Origin: Blastococcus capsensis
GTDB taxonomy: Bacteria; Actinomycetota; Actinomycetes; Mycobacteriales; Geodermatophilaceae
Reading direction: 5' to 3'
Length of the DNA stretch: 64,000 bases
Assembly (NCBI RefSeq): GCF_030165005.1
Contig: NZ_JASNNW010000002.1
Coordinates: forward strand, 372,001 to 436,000
A program made the translations under genes and the position numbers. Positions within the stretch are counted from its first letter, which is position 1; each line of letters begins with the position of its first letter. This document shows, one piece after another, positions 37,414 through 46,014 of this stretch. The notes beneath the pieces are model-generated. The model did no database searches. It was not told the DNA's origin and worked only from the letters and a program-made list of their open reading frames with translations.

Positions 37414-39309
37414 GTGCCTGCTGAAGGGCTCCTTGCCGCCTCCTGGCTGCTGATCGCGCTGCCGCTCGCCGGCGCCGCGGTGCTGCTGCTGGGTGGCCGG
37501 CGCACCGACCGCTGGGGTCACCTGCTGGGGACGGCGACGGTGGTGGCGGCCTTCGTCCTCGCCGTGGCGTGCACCGTGCAGCTGGCCGGCCTGGCCGAGC
37601 GCTCGGCCGACGTCGAGCTGTTCACGTTCATCGCCACCGGCGATCTCGACGTCACCGCCGGGCTGCTGTTCGACCCGCTGTCGGCGCTGTTCGCCCTGCT
37701 GATCACCGGCGTCGGCTCGCTGATCCACGTGTACTCGATCGGCTACATGGCGCACGACCCCGCGCGCCGCCGGTTCTTCGCCTACCTGAATCTCTTCGTC
37801 GCGGCGATGCTGCTGCTGGTCCTCGGCAACAGCTTCGTGGCGCTCTACGTGGGCTGGGAGGGCGTGGGTCTCGCGTCCTACCTGCTGATCGCCTTCTGGT
37901 ACACCCGCCCGGCCGCGGCCACGGCGGCGAAGAAGGCGTTCATCATGAACCGCGTCGGCGACGTCGGCCTGGCCCTGGCCATCTTCATCATGTTCGCCCA
38001 GCTCGGGACGACCTCCTACGCCGGCGTCTTCGGATCGATCGGCACCCTGGCGGGCGGCACGATCACCGCGATCGGCCTGCTCCTCCTGCTGGGCGCGTGC
38101 GGCAAGTCCGGTCAGTTCCCCCTGCAGGCGTGGCTGCCCGACGCCATGGAGGGCCCGACCCCGGTCTCGGCCCTGATCCACGCCGCCACCATGGTCACCG
38201 CCGGCGTCTACCTGATCGCGCGGTCGGCGCCCATCTACGACCTGACCGAGACCGCCCGCACCGTCGTCCTCGCGATCGGCGCCCTCACCCTCCTCATCGG
38301 GGCGATAGCCGGCTGCGCCTACGACGACATCAAGAAGGTCCTGGCCTACTCCACGGTCAGCCAGATCGGCTACATGTTCCTCGCCGTGGGCCTCGGTCCG
38401 GCCGGCTACGTCGCGGGCCTGGCGCACCTGCTGGCGCACGGGTTCTTCAAGGCCGGCCTCTTCCTCGGCGCCGGGTCGGTGATGCACGCGATGAACGACT
38501 CGGTGGACATGCGCCGGTTCGGCGCGCTCTGGAAGAAGCTGCCGGTCACCTTCGGAACCTTCGGGCTGGGCTACCTGGCGCTGATCGGTTTCCCGTTCCT
38601 GTCCGGCTACTTCACCAAGGACGCGATCATCGAGGTGGCGCTGGACCGGGACGACGTCTGGGGCTGGGTGCTCGGCGGCATCGCCGTCATCGGTGCCGGG
38701 TTGACCGCCTTCTACATGACGCGGCTGATGCTCATGACGTTCTTCGGCCGCGCCCGGTGGGAGGACGGCGTCCACCCGCACGAGGCGCCGTCGGTCATGA
38801 CCGCGCCGATGATCGTGCTGGCGTTAGGCTCGGTGTTCGCCGGCGCCCTGCTGGTGGCGGTCTTCCCGCTCTCGGGCTGGCTCGAGCCGGTGTTCGGCGA
38901 GCCCGAGGAGGCCGCGCACGTGGTGGCCCCGGCGGTCATCGGCCTGGTCGTGACCGTCGTGATGGCGTTCGGCGTGCTGGCGGCGTGGCTGTTCGTCGGT
39001 CGCCGCGAGGTGCCGGTCACCGCCCCGGTGCGGGTCTCGCCGGTCACGCGGGCCGCCCGGCACGCCCTCTACGCCGACGCGGTCAACGAGTCGCTGTTCA
39101 TGCGCCCCGGCCAGTGGCTCACCCGTGCCCTGGTCTGGGTGGACAACCGTGGTGTCGACGGCGCGGTGAACGGTCTGGCCGCCGGGCTCGGCGGCTCCTC
39201 GGCCCGGCTCGGCCGGGCACAGAACGGCTTCGTGCGCACCTACGCGCTCGGGATGCTCGGCGGCGCGGTCGTGGTCGCGGGCGCACTGCTGGCGGTGACG
39301 GGCGGATGA
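37414..39309 (+). CDS. nuoL: NADH-quinone oxidoreductase subunit L
   Basis: A 631-residue proton-pumping subunit. Family marks include YVGWEGVGLASYLLIAFWY, KSGQFPLQAWLPDAMEGPTPVSALIHAATMV, YSTVSQIGYMF and AHGFFKAGLFLGAGSVMH. The C-terminal lateral helix segment is present. GTG 37414. The stop is an ATGA at 39306. Confidence 0.97.
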   Translation: MPAEGLLAASWLLIALPLAGAAVLLLGGRRTDRWGHLLGTATVVAAFVLAVACTVQLAGLAERSADVELFTFIATGDLDVTAGLLFDPLSALFALLITGVGSLIHVYSIGYMAHDPARRRFFAYLNLFVAAMLLLVLGNSFVALYVGWEGVGLASYLLIAFWYTRPAAATAAKKAFIMNRVGDVGLALAIFIMFAQLGTTSYAGVFGSIGTLAGGTITAIGLLLLLGACGKSGQFPLQAWLPDAMEGPTPVSALIHAATMVTAGVYLIARSAPIYDLTETARTVVLAIGALTLLIGAIAGCAYDDIKKVLAYSTVSQIGYMFLAVGLGPAGYVAGLAHLLAHGFFKAGLFLGAGSVMHAMNDSVDMRRFGALWKKLPVTFGTFGLGYLALIGFPFLSGYFTKDAIIEVALDRDDVWGWVLGGIAVIGAGLTAFYMTRLMLMTFFGRARWEDGVHPHEAPSVMTAPMIVLALGSVFAGALLVAVFPLSGWLEPVFGEPEEAAHVVAPAVIGLVVTVVMAFGVLAAWLFVGRREVPVTAPVRVSPVTRAARHALYADAVNESLFMRPGQWLTRALVWVDNRGVDGAVNGLAAGLGGSSARLGRAQNGFVRTYALGMLGGAVVVAGALLAVTGG

Positions 39310-39362
39310 GCGGGCCCATGGCGAGCACCGCCTCCACGGATCGAAAGGCGCCCCGACGGTGA
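39306..39362 (+). other. Bridging mini-ORF nuoL to nuoM (18 aa)
   Basis: ATG 39306 overlaps the nuoL stop (ATGA), and TGA 39360-39362 overlaps the nuoM GTG (GTGA). The peptide is MSGPMASTASTDRKAPRR. It starts with the same ATGAGCGGGCC as the nuoB-nuoC bridge. Confidence 0.45.
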
Positions 39363-40975
39363 CCGATATCCCCTGGCTCGTGCTCATGATCGCCGTGCCG
39401 GCGGTGGGCGCGGCCGTCGTCGCGGCGCTGCCCCGCGCGCGGGACCTGCTCGCCAAGCAGGTGACCCTCGGGGTCAGCCTGCTGGTGCTGCTGCTGGCGG
39501 TCCTCGCGACGGTCGCCTTCGACCCTGACGGCGACCGGTTCCAGCTGACGACGTCGGTGTCCTGGATCCCCGACTTCGGCGCCGAGTTCGCCCTGGGCGC
39601 CGACGGCATCGCCCTGGTGATGCTGCTGCTGATCGGGGTGCTGGTCCCGCTGGTGGTGACCGCGTCCTGGCACGAGGCCGATGCGAGCCCCCGCCCGCCG
39701 CGGGTCTTCTTCGCCTGGCTGCTGCTGCTCGAGGCGATGATGGTCGGGGTCTTCGCCGCCACCGACATCCTGCTGTTCTACGTGTTCTTCGAGGCGATGC
39801 TCGTCCCGATGTACTTCCTGATCGGCAGCTTCGGTGGCCCGCGCCGGCAGTACGCGGCGGTGAAGTTCTTCGTCTACAGCCTGGTCGGCGGGCTGATCAT
39901 GCTGGCCGCGGTCATCGGGCTTTACGTGGTGAGCACCAGCCAGCTCGGCGAGGGCACGTTCGCCTTCGACGCGCTGCGCCAGCTGGACATCGACCCCGAC
40001 GTCCAGAAGCTGCTGTTCCTCGGCTTCTTCATCGCCTTCGCCATCAAGGCGCCCCTGGTGCCGTTCCACACCTGGCTGCCCGACTCCGGTGCCGAGGCGC
40101 CGATCGGCGGCTCGGTGCTGCTGGTCGGCGTGCTCGACAAGGTGGGCACCTTCGGCTTCCTGCGGTACTGCCTGCCGCTGTTCCCCGACGCCTCCCGCTT
40201 CTTCGCGCCGTTCGTGCTGGTGCTGGCCGTGGCGGGCATCCTCTACGCCGCCCTGCTGGCCATGGGCCAGAGCGACATGAAGCGGCTGGTTTCCTACACG
40301 TCGATCTCGCACTTCGGCTTCATCGCGCTGGGGATCTTCGCCTTCACCACCGAGGCCGCCACCGGCGCGGTGCTCTACATGGTCAACCACGGCATCGCGA
40401 CCGGTCTGCTGTTCCTCGTCGTCGGCATGCTGATCGCCCGCGGTGGTTCCCGGCAGATCGGCGACTACGGCGGTGTCGCGGCCACCGCGCCCAAGCTGGC
40501 CGGGGCCTTCCTGATCGCCGGGCTCGCCTCCCTGGCGCTGCCGGGCACCAACAGCTTCGTCAGCGAGTTCCTCGTGCTGATCGGCTCGTTCCCCGAGCGG
40601 CCGGTCTTCACGATCCTGGCGACCCTCGGCATCATCCTGGCCGCTCTCTACGTGCTGCTGATGTACCAGCGCACCATGCACGGGCCGCCGCGGGGGATGC
40701 CGCTCGCCGACGTGCACGGCGGCGATCCCACCCCCGAGGCCGATCCCGCCCGCGGCGGCGCGTCCGCCGCGACGGCAACGGTCACCGCCCCCGCCCCGGT
40801 GCGCGATGGCTCGCGGTTCGCCGATCTCAGCCGTCGCGAGCTGGCCGTCGTCGCCCCGCTGATCGCGTTGATCATCGGGCTGGGCGTCTACCCGCAGCCG
40901 CTGCTCGAGCTGATCGAACCCGCCGTCGTCGCCACCCTCGGCGACATGGGCGTCTCCGGAGGAACCGACCGATGA
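39359..40975 (+). CDS. nuoM: NADH-quinone oxidoreductase subunit M
   Basis: A 538-residue proton-pumping subunit with the conserved glutamate in VFFEAMLVPMYFLIG and a lysine-bearing IKAPLVPFHTWLPD. A soluble insert rich in Ala and Thr (about residues 450-485) precedes the last helix. It overlaps nuoN by 4 bases. Confidence 0.97.
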   Translation: MTDIPWLVLMIAVPAVGAAVVAALPRARDLLAKQVTLGVSLLVLLLAVLATVAFDPDGDRFQLTTSVSWIPDFGAEFALGADGIALVMLLLIGVLVPLVVTASWHEADASPRPPRVFFAWLLLLEAMMVGVFAATDILLFYVFFEAMLVPMYFLIGSFGGPRRQYAAVKFFVYSLVGGLIMLAAVIGLYVVSTSQLGEGTFAFDALRQLDIDPDVQKLLFLGFFIAFAIKAPLVPFHTWLPDSGAEAPIGGSVLLVGVLDKVGTFGFLRYCLPLFPDASRFFAPFVLVLAVAGILYAALLAMGQSDMKRLVSYTSISHFGFIALGIFAFTTEAATGAVLYMVNHGIATGLLFLVVGMLIARGGSRQIGDYGGVAATAPKLAGAFLIAGLASLALPGTNSFVSEFLVLIGSFPERPVFTILATLGIILAALYVLLMYQRTMHGPPRGMPLADVHGGDPTPEADPARGGASAATATVTAPAPVRDGSRFADLSRRELAVVAPLIALIIGLGVYPQPLLELIEPAVVATLGDMGVSGGTDR

Positions 40976-42513
40976 TCGAGACGCCCGACCTCTCCTGGGC
41001 GGCTCTCGCGCCCATGCTGTTCGTCTTCGTCGCGGCCTCCGTCGGCGTCCTGGTGGAGGCGTTCGCGCCGCGCGACGCGCGGCACCCGGCGCAGGTGGGG
41101 CTGGCCCTGGCCGGCACCGTCGGCGCGTTCGTCGCCACGTTGTTCCTCGCCGGCACCCCGGACGAAGTGACCGCGGTGGGAGCGCTCGCCGTCGACGGCC
41201 CGGCGCTGTTCCTGCAGGCCATGATCGCCGGGTTCGGCGCCCTGTCGGTCCTGCTGTTCGCCGAGCGGTCGCTGGACCCGGCGCGGTCGGCGTTCGTGGT
41301 CAGCGCCGCCGTCCCGGCGGGCAGCCCGCGCGACCGCGAGCTGACGACGGTTCCCCGGGTGCAGACCGAGGTCTACCCGCTGGCGTTGTTCGCCATCGGC
41401 GGCATGATGCTGTTCGTCGCCGCCAACGACCTGCTGGTCATGTTCGTGGCGCTGGAGGTGCTGAGCCTCCCGCTGTACCTGCTCAGCGGGATGGCCCGGC
41501 GGCGCCGGCTGCTGTCGCAGGAGGCGGCGGTCAAGTACTTCCTGCTGGGCGCCTTCGCCTCGGCGTTCTTCCTCTACGGGCTCGCGCTGGTCTACGGGGC
41601 CACCGGGAGCGTCCGGCTGAGCGTCGTCCGCGAGGCCGTGACGGCCGACGGGGGCGGCGTCCTGCTGGTCCTCGGGCTGGGCCTGCTGATCGTCGGACTC
41701 CTGTTCAAGGCCAGCGTGGCGCCCTTCCACTCCTGGACGCCCGACGTCTACCAGGGGGCACCCACCCCGGTCACCGCCTTCATGGCCGCCTGCACCAAGG
41801 TCGCCGCATTCGGTGCGATCCTCCGGCTGCTCTACGTCGCCTTCGGCGCCGCCGAGTGGACCTGGCGACCGCTGATCTACGCGGCGGCCATCGCCTCGAT
41901 GGTCGTGGGTGCGGTCCTGGGGCTGACCCAGACCGACCTCAAGCGCATGCTCGCCTACTCCTCGGTGGCGCACGCCGGGTTCCTGCTCACCGGAGTGATC
42001 GGCCTCGGGGCGGGCGGCGAGGGCTCGGGCCTGTCGGCCACGATGTTCTACCTGCTCACCTACGGGCTGACCACGCTGGGCGCCTTCGCCGTGCTCACCC
42101 TGGTGCGCGACGGGGACGGCGAGGCGAGCCACCTGTCGCAGTGGGCGGGCCTGGCCGCGCGGTCGCCGCTCACCGCGGCGGTGATGACCCTCTTCATGCT
42201 GGCGTTGGCGGGCATCCCGCTCACGGCCGGCTTCACCGGCAAGTTCGCCGTCTTCCGGGCGGCGATCGAGGAGGGCGCCTGGCCGCTGGTCCTCGTCGCC
42301 CTGCTGGCCAGCGCAGTGGCGGCGTTCTTCTACCTGCGGGTGATCGTGCTCATGTACTTCTCCGAGCCGGTCGCCGGCGGCCCGACGGTCGGTGTGCCCG
42401 GTCTGCCGACGACCCTGGTGCTGGCCGTGACCGCTACGGCGACCCTGGCGCTGGGCATCCTTCCCGGGGCGGTGCTCGACCTCGCCGAGCAGGCGGCTAT
42501 CTTCGTCGGTTGA
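40972..42513 (+). CDS. nuoN: NADH-quinone oxidoreductase subunit N
   Basis: A 513-residue proton-pumping subunit, last of Complex I. It has FVALEVLSLPLYLLSGM, FKASVAPFHSWTPDVYQGAPTPV and YSSVAHAGFLLTGV. A hydrophilic insert sits before the third helix (PRDRELTTVPRVQTE). The stop TGA shares one base with the ATG of the polyprenyl synthase, so the latter belongs to the same transcript. Confidence 0.97.
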   Translation: MIETPDLSWAALAPMLFVFVAASVGVLVEAFAPRDARHPAQVGLALAGTVGAFVATLFLAGTPDEVTAVGALAVDGPALFLQAMIAGFGALSVLLFAERSLDPARSAFVVSAAVPAGSPRDRELTTVPRVQTEVYPLALFAIGGMMLFVAANDLLVMFVALEVLSLPLYLLSGMARRRRLLSQEAAVKYFLLGAFASAFFLYGLALVYGATGSVRLSVVREAVTADGGGVLLVLGLGLLIVGLLFKASVAPFHSWTPDVYQGAPTPVTAFMAACTKVAAFGAILRLLYVAFGAAEWTWRPLIYAAAIASMVVGAVLGLTQTDLKRMLAYSSVAHAGFLLTGVIGLGAGGEGSGLSATMFYLLTYGLTTLGAFAVLTLVRDGDGEASHLSQWAGLAARSPLTAAVMTLFMLALAGIPLTAGFTGKFAVFRAAIEEGAWPLVLVALLASAVAAFFYLRVIVLMYFSEPVAGGPTVGVPGLPTTLVLAVTATATLALGILPGAVLDLAEQAAIFVG

Positions 42514-43580
42514 TGACCGGAGCCCGTGCCGCAGTCGACGGCACTCCCCCCGAGGCCGCGTCAGAGGCATGGCACCGGATCTCCACCCCGGCGTCGACCA
42601 TCGGCCTCTGGCTCCCCGAGGGTGCCCTCGGGGAGGCGCTGGCCGACGGGCTGGCCCGGGTGGAGGCCGAGCTCGCCGTCTCGGTCGGGAGCGAGCACCC
42701 GTTCGTGCGGGAGGCGGCCGGTCACCTGATGGCCGCGGGGGGCAAGCGCTTCCGGCCGATGCTGGCGCTGCTCGCCGCCCAGCTCGGGAACCCGACCGCC
42801 CCGCAGGTGACCCAGGGAGCCGTGGTCTGCGAGCTGACCCACCTGGCGACGCTCTACCACGACGACGTCATGGACGAGGCCGCCGTCCGGCGCGGAGCGC
42901 CGAGCGCCAACAGCCGGTGGAGCAACAGCGTCGCGATCCTCACCGGTGACCTGCTCTTCGCCCGCGCGTCGGACATCCTCGCCGATCTGGGTCCCGAGGC
43001 CGTGCGCATCCAGGCGCGCACCTTCGAGCGGCTGGTCACCGGCCAGATCCGCGAGACCGTCGGCGCGCAGCCGGGCGACGACCCGATCGCCCACTACCTC
43101 GACGTGCTGGCCGACAAGACCGGTTCGCTGGTCGCGACGTCGGCCCGGTTCGGGGCCTCCTTCGCCGGCGTCGAGCCCGGGCTGGTGGCTGCCCTGACCG
43201 AGTTCGCCGAGGAGGTCGGCGTCGCCTTCCAGATCTCCGACGACCTCATCGACATCGTGAGCACCGGCGGCGGATCGGGGAAGTCGCCCGGGACCGATCT
43301 CCGCGAGGGGATCGCCACGTTGCCGGTGCTGTTCGCGCTGGCCGGCGACGACCCCGCCGAGGCGCGGCTGCGCGAGCTCGTCGCGGCCCCGGTGACCGGC
43401 GACGCCGAGCACGCCGAGGCGCTGACCCTGCTGCGGTCCTCGCGGTCGCTGGAACGCGCTACCGGCGTGCTGCGCGAGTACGCCGACCGGGCGCGGGGCC
43501 GGCTGGACGTGGTCCCGCCCGGCGACGTCCGCGACGCACTGTCGGCGCTGTGCGACTACGTCGTGACCCGCACCAGCTGA
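42513..43580 (+). CDS. Polyprenyl diphosphate synthase (likely menaquinone side chain)
   Basis: A 355-residue trans-isoprenyl diphosphate synthase. The first Asp-rich motif is LYHDDVMDEA with RRGAPSANSRW after it. The second is FQISDDLIDIV, preceded by GGKRFRPML. Small or branched residues before the first Asp motif suggest a long-chain product. Placed directly after nuoN in an actinobacterium with a men locus nearby, it most likely makes the C40-C45 chain that MenA attaches. Confidence 0.93.
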   Translation: MTGARAAVDGTPPEAASEAWHRISTPASTIGLWLPEGALGEALADGLARVEAELAVSVGSEHPFVREAAGHLMAAGGKRFRPMLALLAAQLGNPTAPQVTQGAVVCELTHLATLYHDDVMDEAAVRRGAPSANSRWSNSVAILTGDLLFARASDILADLGPEAVRIQARTFERLVTGQIRETVGAQPGDDPIAHYLDVLADKTGSLVATSARFGASFAGVEPGLVAALTEFAEEVGVAFQISDDLIDIVSTGGGSGKSPGTDLREGIATLPVLFALAGDDPAEARLRELVAAPVTGDAEHAEALTLLRSSRSLERATGVLREYADRARGRLDVVPPGDVRDALSALCDYVVTRTS

Positions 43581-43582
43581 GC

Positions 43583-43654
43583 AGAAGGACCCCATGCCCC
43601 CCACCGCCCGGAGAAGGACCCCGTCCTCCTCACCGTTCGCAGGCTCACGGTGAG
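43583..43654 (+). repeat. Composite spacer repeat: two AGAAGGACCCC motifs and a start-codon hairpin
   Basis: AGAAGGACCCC occurs at about 43583-43593 and 43613-43623. A perfect 8-bp stem CTCACCGT/ACGGTGAG (43629-43636 and 43647-43654) with a 10-base loop then encloses the GTG start at 43650. A 19-codon frame (ATG 43594) runs through the spacer and ends at TGA 43651-43653 overlapping that GTG. The loop reads as the reverse complement of the GAGCCTGCGA core seen at 4911, so this is probably the same repeat family inverted. Confidence 0.55.
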
Positions 43655-44787
43655 CCTCTGGACGAGGCCGGGCCTGTGCGTGGGAGCCGCGCTGTTGCTC
43701 ACCGGGTGCAGCGGCACGTCGAGCGAGCCAGGACTCCGCCCCGCACAGCCACCCTCGACCGATCCGTCCGCGGATGCTCCGGCGCTGGACGTCGAAGTGC
43801 TCGTCGAGGGCCTGGACCACCCCTGGGACGTCGTCCAGGCCCAGGACGGGACGCTCCTCGTGGACGAGCGGTCGGGCGGGGTTCACCGCTGTCCTTCCCG
43901 ACGGCACGGTGCAGGAGGTGCGGGCCGACTTCGGCGACCTGTTCGCAGACGGGGAGACCGGCCTGATGGGGCTGGCGCTGGACCCGGAGTTCGCGGAGAA
44001 CCGCCGGCTCTACAGCTGCCAGGGCGACCAGGACGGCGACATCGACGTCGTCGCCTGGACCGTGGCGTCCGACTGGTCCTCGGCGACCCGGGTCGCCGAC
44101 CCGCTGGTCGGCGGGCTGCCGATCAACGAGGGCAGCGGGCGGCACGGCGGCTGCCGGTTGGAGTTCGCGCCCGACGGCGCGCTGCTGGTCGGCACCGGCG
44201 ACACGGCCACCGGCACGGTGCCCCAGGACCCGGACTCCCTGGGCGGCAAGGTGCTGCGGACCGACCCGGCGACCGGCGAGGTCGCCGTCTGGACCAGCGG
44301 GCACCGCAACGTGCAGGGCCTGGCGGTGCGGCCGGGAAGGGGGCAGGTGTTCTCGGTCGAGCACGGCCCCGACCGCGACGACGAGGTGAACCTGCTGCGC
44401 GAGGGGGGCAACTACGGCTGGGACCCCGACGGCGGTGGGTCCTACGACGAGAGCGTGCCGATGACCGACCCGTCCATCCCCGGTGCGGTCGCGGCCGTGT
44501 GGTCCTCCGGCGATCCAACCTTGGCCACCAGCGGCGCCACGTTCGTCGGCGGTGAGGAATGGGGCGACTACGACGGGCAGCTGCTGGTGGCCCTGCTCAA
44601 GGACCAGGGCGTGCTGGCGCTGCGGCTGGACGACGCCGGCGCCGTCGTCGGGCAGTCCCGGGTACCCGAGCTCGACGACGCGTACGGCCGGATCCGGACG
44701 GTGCAGCAGAGCGGGGACGGCGCGCTCTACGTCATCACCGACAACGGCGGCGGCTCCGACCGATTACTCCAGGTCACGCCAGGCTGA
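43650..44787 (+). pseudogene. PQQ-type sugar dehydrogenase lipoprotein, frameshifted
   Basis: The N-terminus MSLWTRPGLCVGAALLLTGC is a lipoprotein signal (lipobox LTGC). The frame continues through VEVLVEGLDHPWDVVQAQDGTLLVDERSGG, then breaks. Coding resumes one frame over with FTAVLPDGTVQEVRADFGDLF and on to SSGDPTLATSGATFVGGEEWG and the TGA at 44785-44787. Removing one G from GGGG at 43878-43881 restores a protein of about 378 residues with the soluble glucose/sorbosone dehydrogenase beta-propeller (SGHRNVQGLAV, NYGWDPDGG). It is either a real frameshift or a sequencing error in a homopolymer. Confidence 0.8.
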
Positions 44788-44868
44788 CCCGTCATCCGGC
44801 CGGCCGTGAAGCGGCACCGGGCGGCAGCGAGTGCCTTGCGGCGCGTTGGTGCGCGCGGTATCCAGGGG

Positions 44869-44884
44869 CGCTCCGCTCGGAGCG
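44869..44884. repeat. 7-bp inverted repeat before the PepSY gene
   Basis: CGCTCCG-CT-CGGAGCG lies in the 122-base gap between the dehydrogenase and the PepSY gene. It may act as a terminator or cruciform; there is no further evidence. Confidence 0.35.
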
Positions 44885-44909
44885 GCCCGGCATCTCTCGG
44901 GAGGCCACC

Positions 44910-45304
44910 GTGCACAACGCATTCCGGGTCGGCGCGGCCGGCCTCGCCGTCACCTTCTTCGCAGCCGGTTGCGCCGAGGCACCCCGGAGTGTGGCGGCTC
45001 CTCCGCCCGGCAGCGGAGCGCCGTCATCCACCGGTACCGCTGCGACCTTCCCGGAGCCGGAGGTCACCGCGCAGGAGGCACAGACCACCGCTCTGGATGT
45101 GGTCGGCGGAGGATGGATCGCGGAGACCACGATCGAGGAGGGGGACCGCGGCGGCGGCGACTGGGACGACGACGACTGGGACGACGACTTCGAGGCACCC
45201 GTGGATGTGTGGGAGGTCCGGGTCGTGCTGCCGGACGCCGACGGCACCAGGTCAGCGTCGACATGGTGAGCGGGAGCGTCCTGGACAACAGGCTGGACGA
45301 CTGA
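44910..45304 (+). pseudogene. PepSY-like lipoprotein, frameshifted near the C-terminus
   Basis: GTG 44910 (GGGAGG upstream) begins VHNAFRVGAAGLAVTFFAAGC, a lipoprotein signal. Then come EVTAQEAQTTALDVVGGGWIAET, an Asp-rich stretch (GDWDDDDWDDDFE) and VDVWEVRVVLPDADGT, typical of small PepSY-type proteins. The frame then ends early at 45269. One frame over, the expected ending QVSVDMVSGSVLDNRLDD-TGA follows. One extra C near 45248 would restore it. Small PepSY proteins often accompany two-component systems, as here, and may modulate the sensor outside the membrane. Confidence 0.7.
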
Positions 45305-45339
45305 GTCGCGCGTGTCGGCTCGGCGCCCGAGGAGTGCCC

Positions 45340-46014
45340 ATGCGCCTGCTGGTGGTCGAGGACCAGCCGAAGATGCAGCAACTCCTGTGTCGAGGGCTGC
45401 GGGAGGGCGGCTATGCCGTCGACGCCGTCTCGGACGGTCCGTCGGCCCTCCACCAGGCGACGGAAGCCGTCTACGACGCCATTCTCCTCGACGTCATGCT
45501 GCCCGGCATGGACGGCTTCGACGTGCTCCGCCGGCTGCGGGAGGGGGAGGTCTGGACCCCGGTCCTCATGCTCACCGCCCGGGACGCGGTGCCCGACCGG
45601 GTGCGGGGACTCGACGAGGGGGCCGACGACTACCTCGTGAAGCCCTTCGCCTTCAGCGAACTGCTCAGCCGGGTGCGCGCAGTCATCCGGAGGGGACGTC
45701 CGGCCCGCCCGGTCGTCCTGCGCTGCGGCGCGCTGGCCCTGGACCCGGCGACTCGTACGACCAGGGTCGGCGACACCGACGTGTCCCTGTCGCCCCGGGA
45801 GTTCTCGCTGCTGGAGATGCTGATCGACCGGCGTGGTGCCGTGGTCACGAGGACGGAGTTGCTCGACCACGTCTGGGACTCCTCGTACGACGGCGTCTCG
45901 AACGTCGTGGACGTCTACGTGCGCAACCTGCGCGACAAGATCGACCGTCGGTTCGGCATCCAGCTGATCCACACGGTGCGCGGCGCGGGCTACCGGGTCG
46001 CGGACTCGTCGTGA
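45340..46014 (+). CDS. OmpR/PhoB-type response regulator
   Basis: A 224-residue protein. The receiver domain has LVVEDQP (acidic pocket), phospho-acceptor Asp in ILLDVMLPGMDGFD (about residue 51), LMLTARD and DDYLVKPFAF (Lys). The C-terminal winged helix ends with VVDVYVRNLRDKIDRRFG...TVRGAGYRV. ATG 45340 has GAGGAG 7 bases upstream. It overlaps the kinase gene by 4 bases. Confidence 0.96.
   Translation: MRLLVVEDQPKMQQLLCRGLREGGYAVDAVSDGPSALHQATEAVYDAILLDVMLPGMDGFDVLRRLREGEVWTPVLMLTARDAVPDRVRGLDEGADDYLVKPFAFSELLSRVRAVIRRGRPARPVVLRCGALALDPATRTTRVGDTDVSLSPREFSLLEMLIDRRGAVVTRTELLDHVWDSSYDGVSNVVDVYVRNLRDKIDRRFGIQLIHTVRGAGYRVADSS

Noticed and set aside
43860-43900. Programmed frameshifting in the sugar-dehydrogenase gene
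   Set aside because: There is no slippery heptamer with downstream pseudoknot in the expected arrangement; a plain one-base insertion in GGGG explains it more simply.
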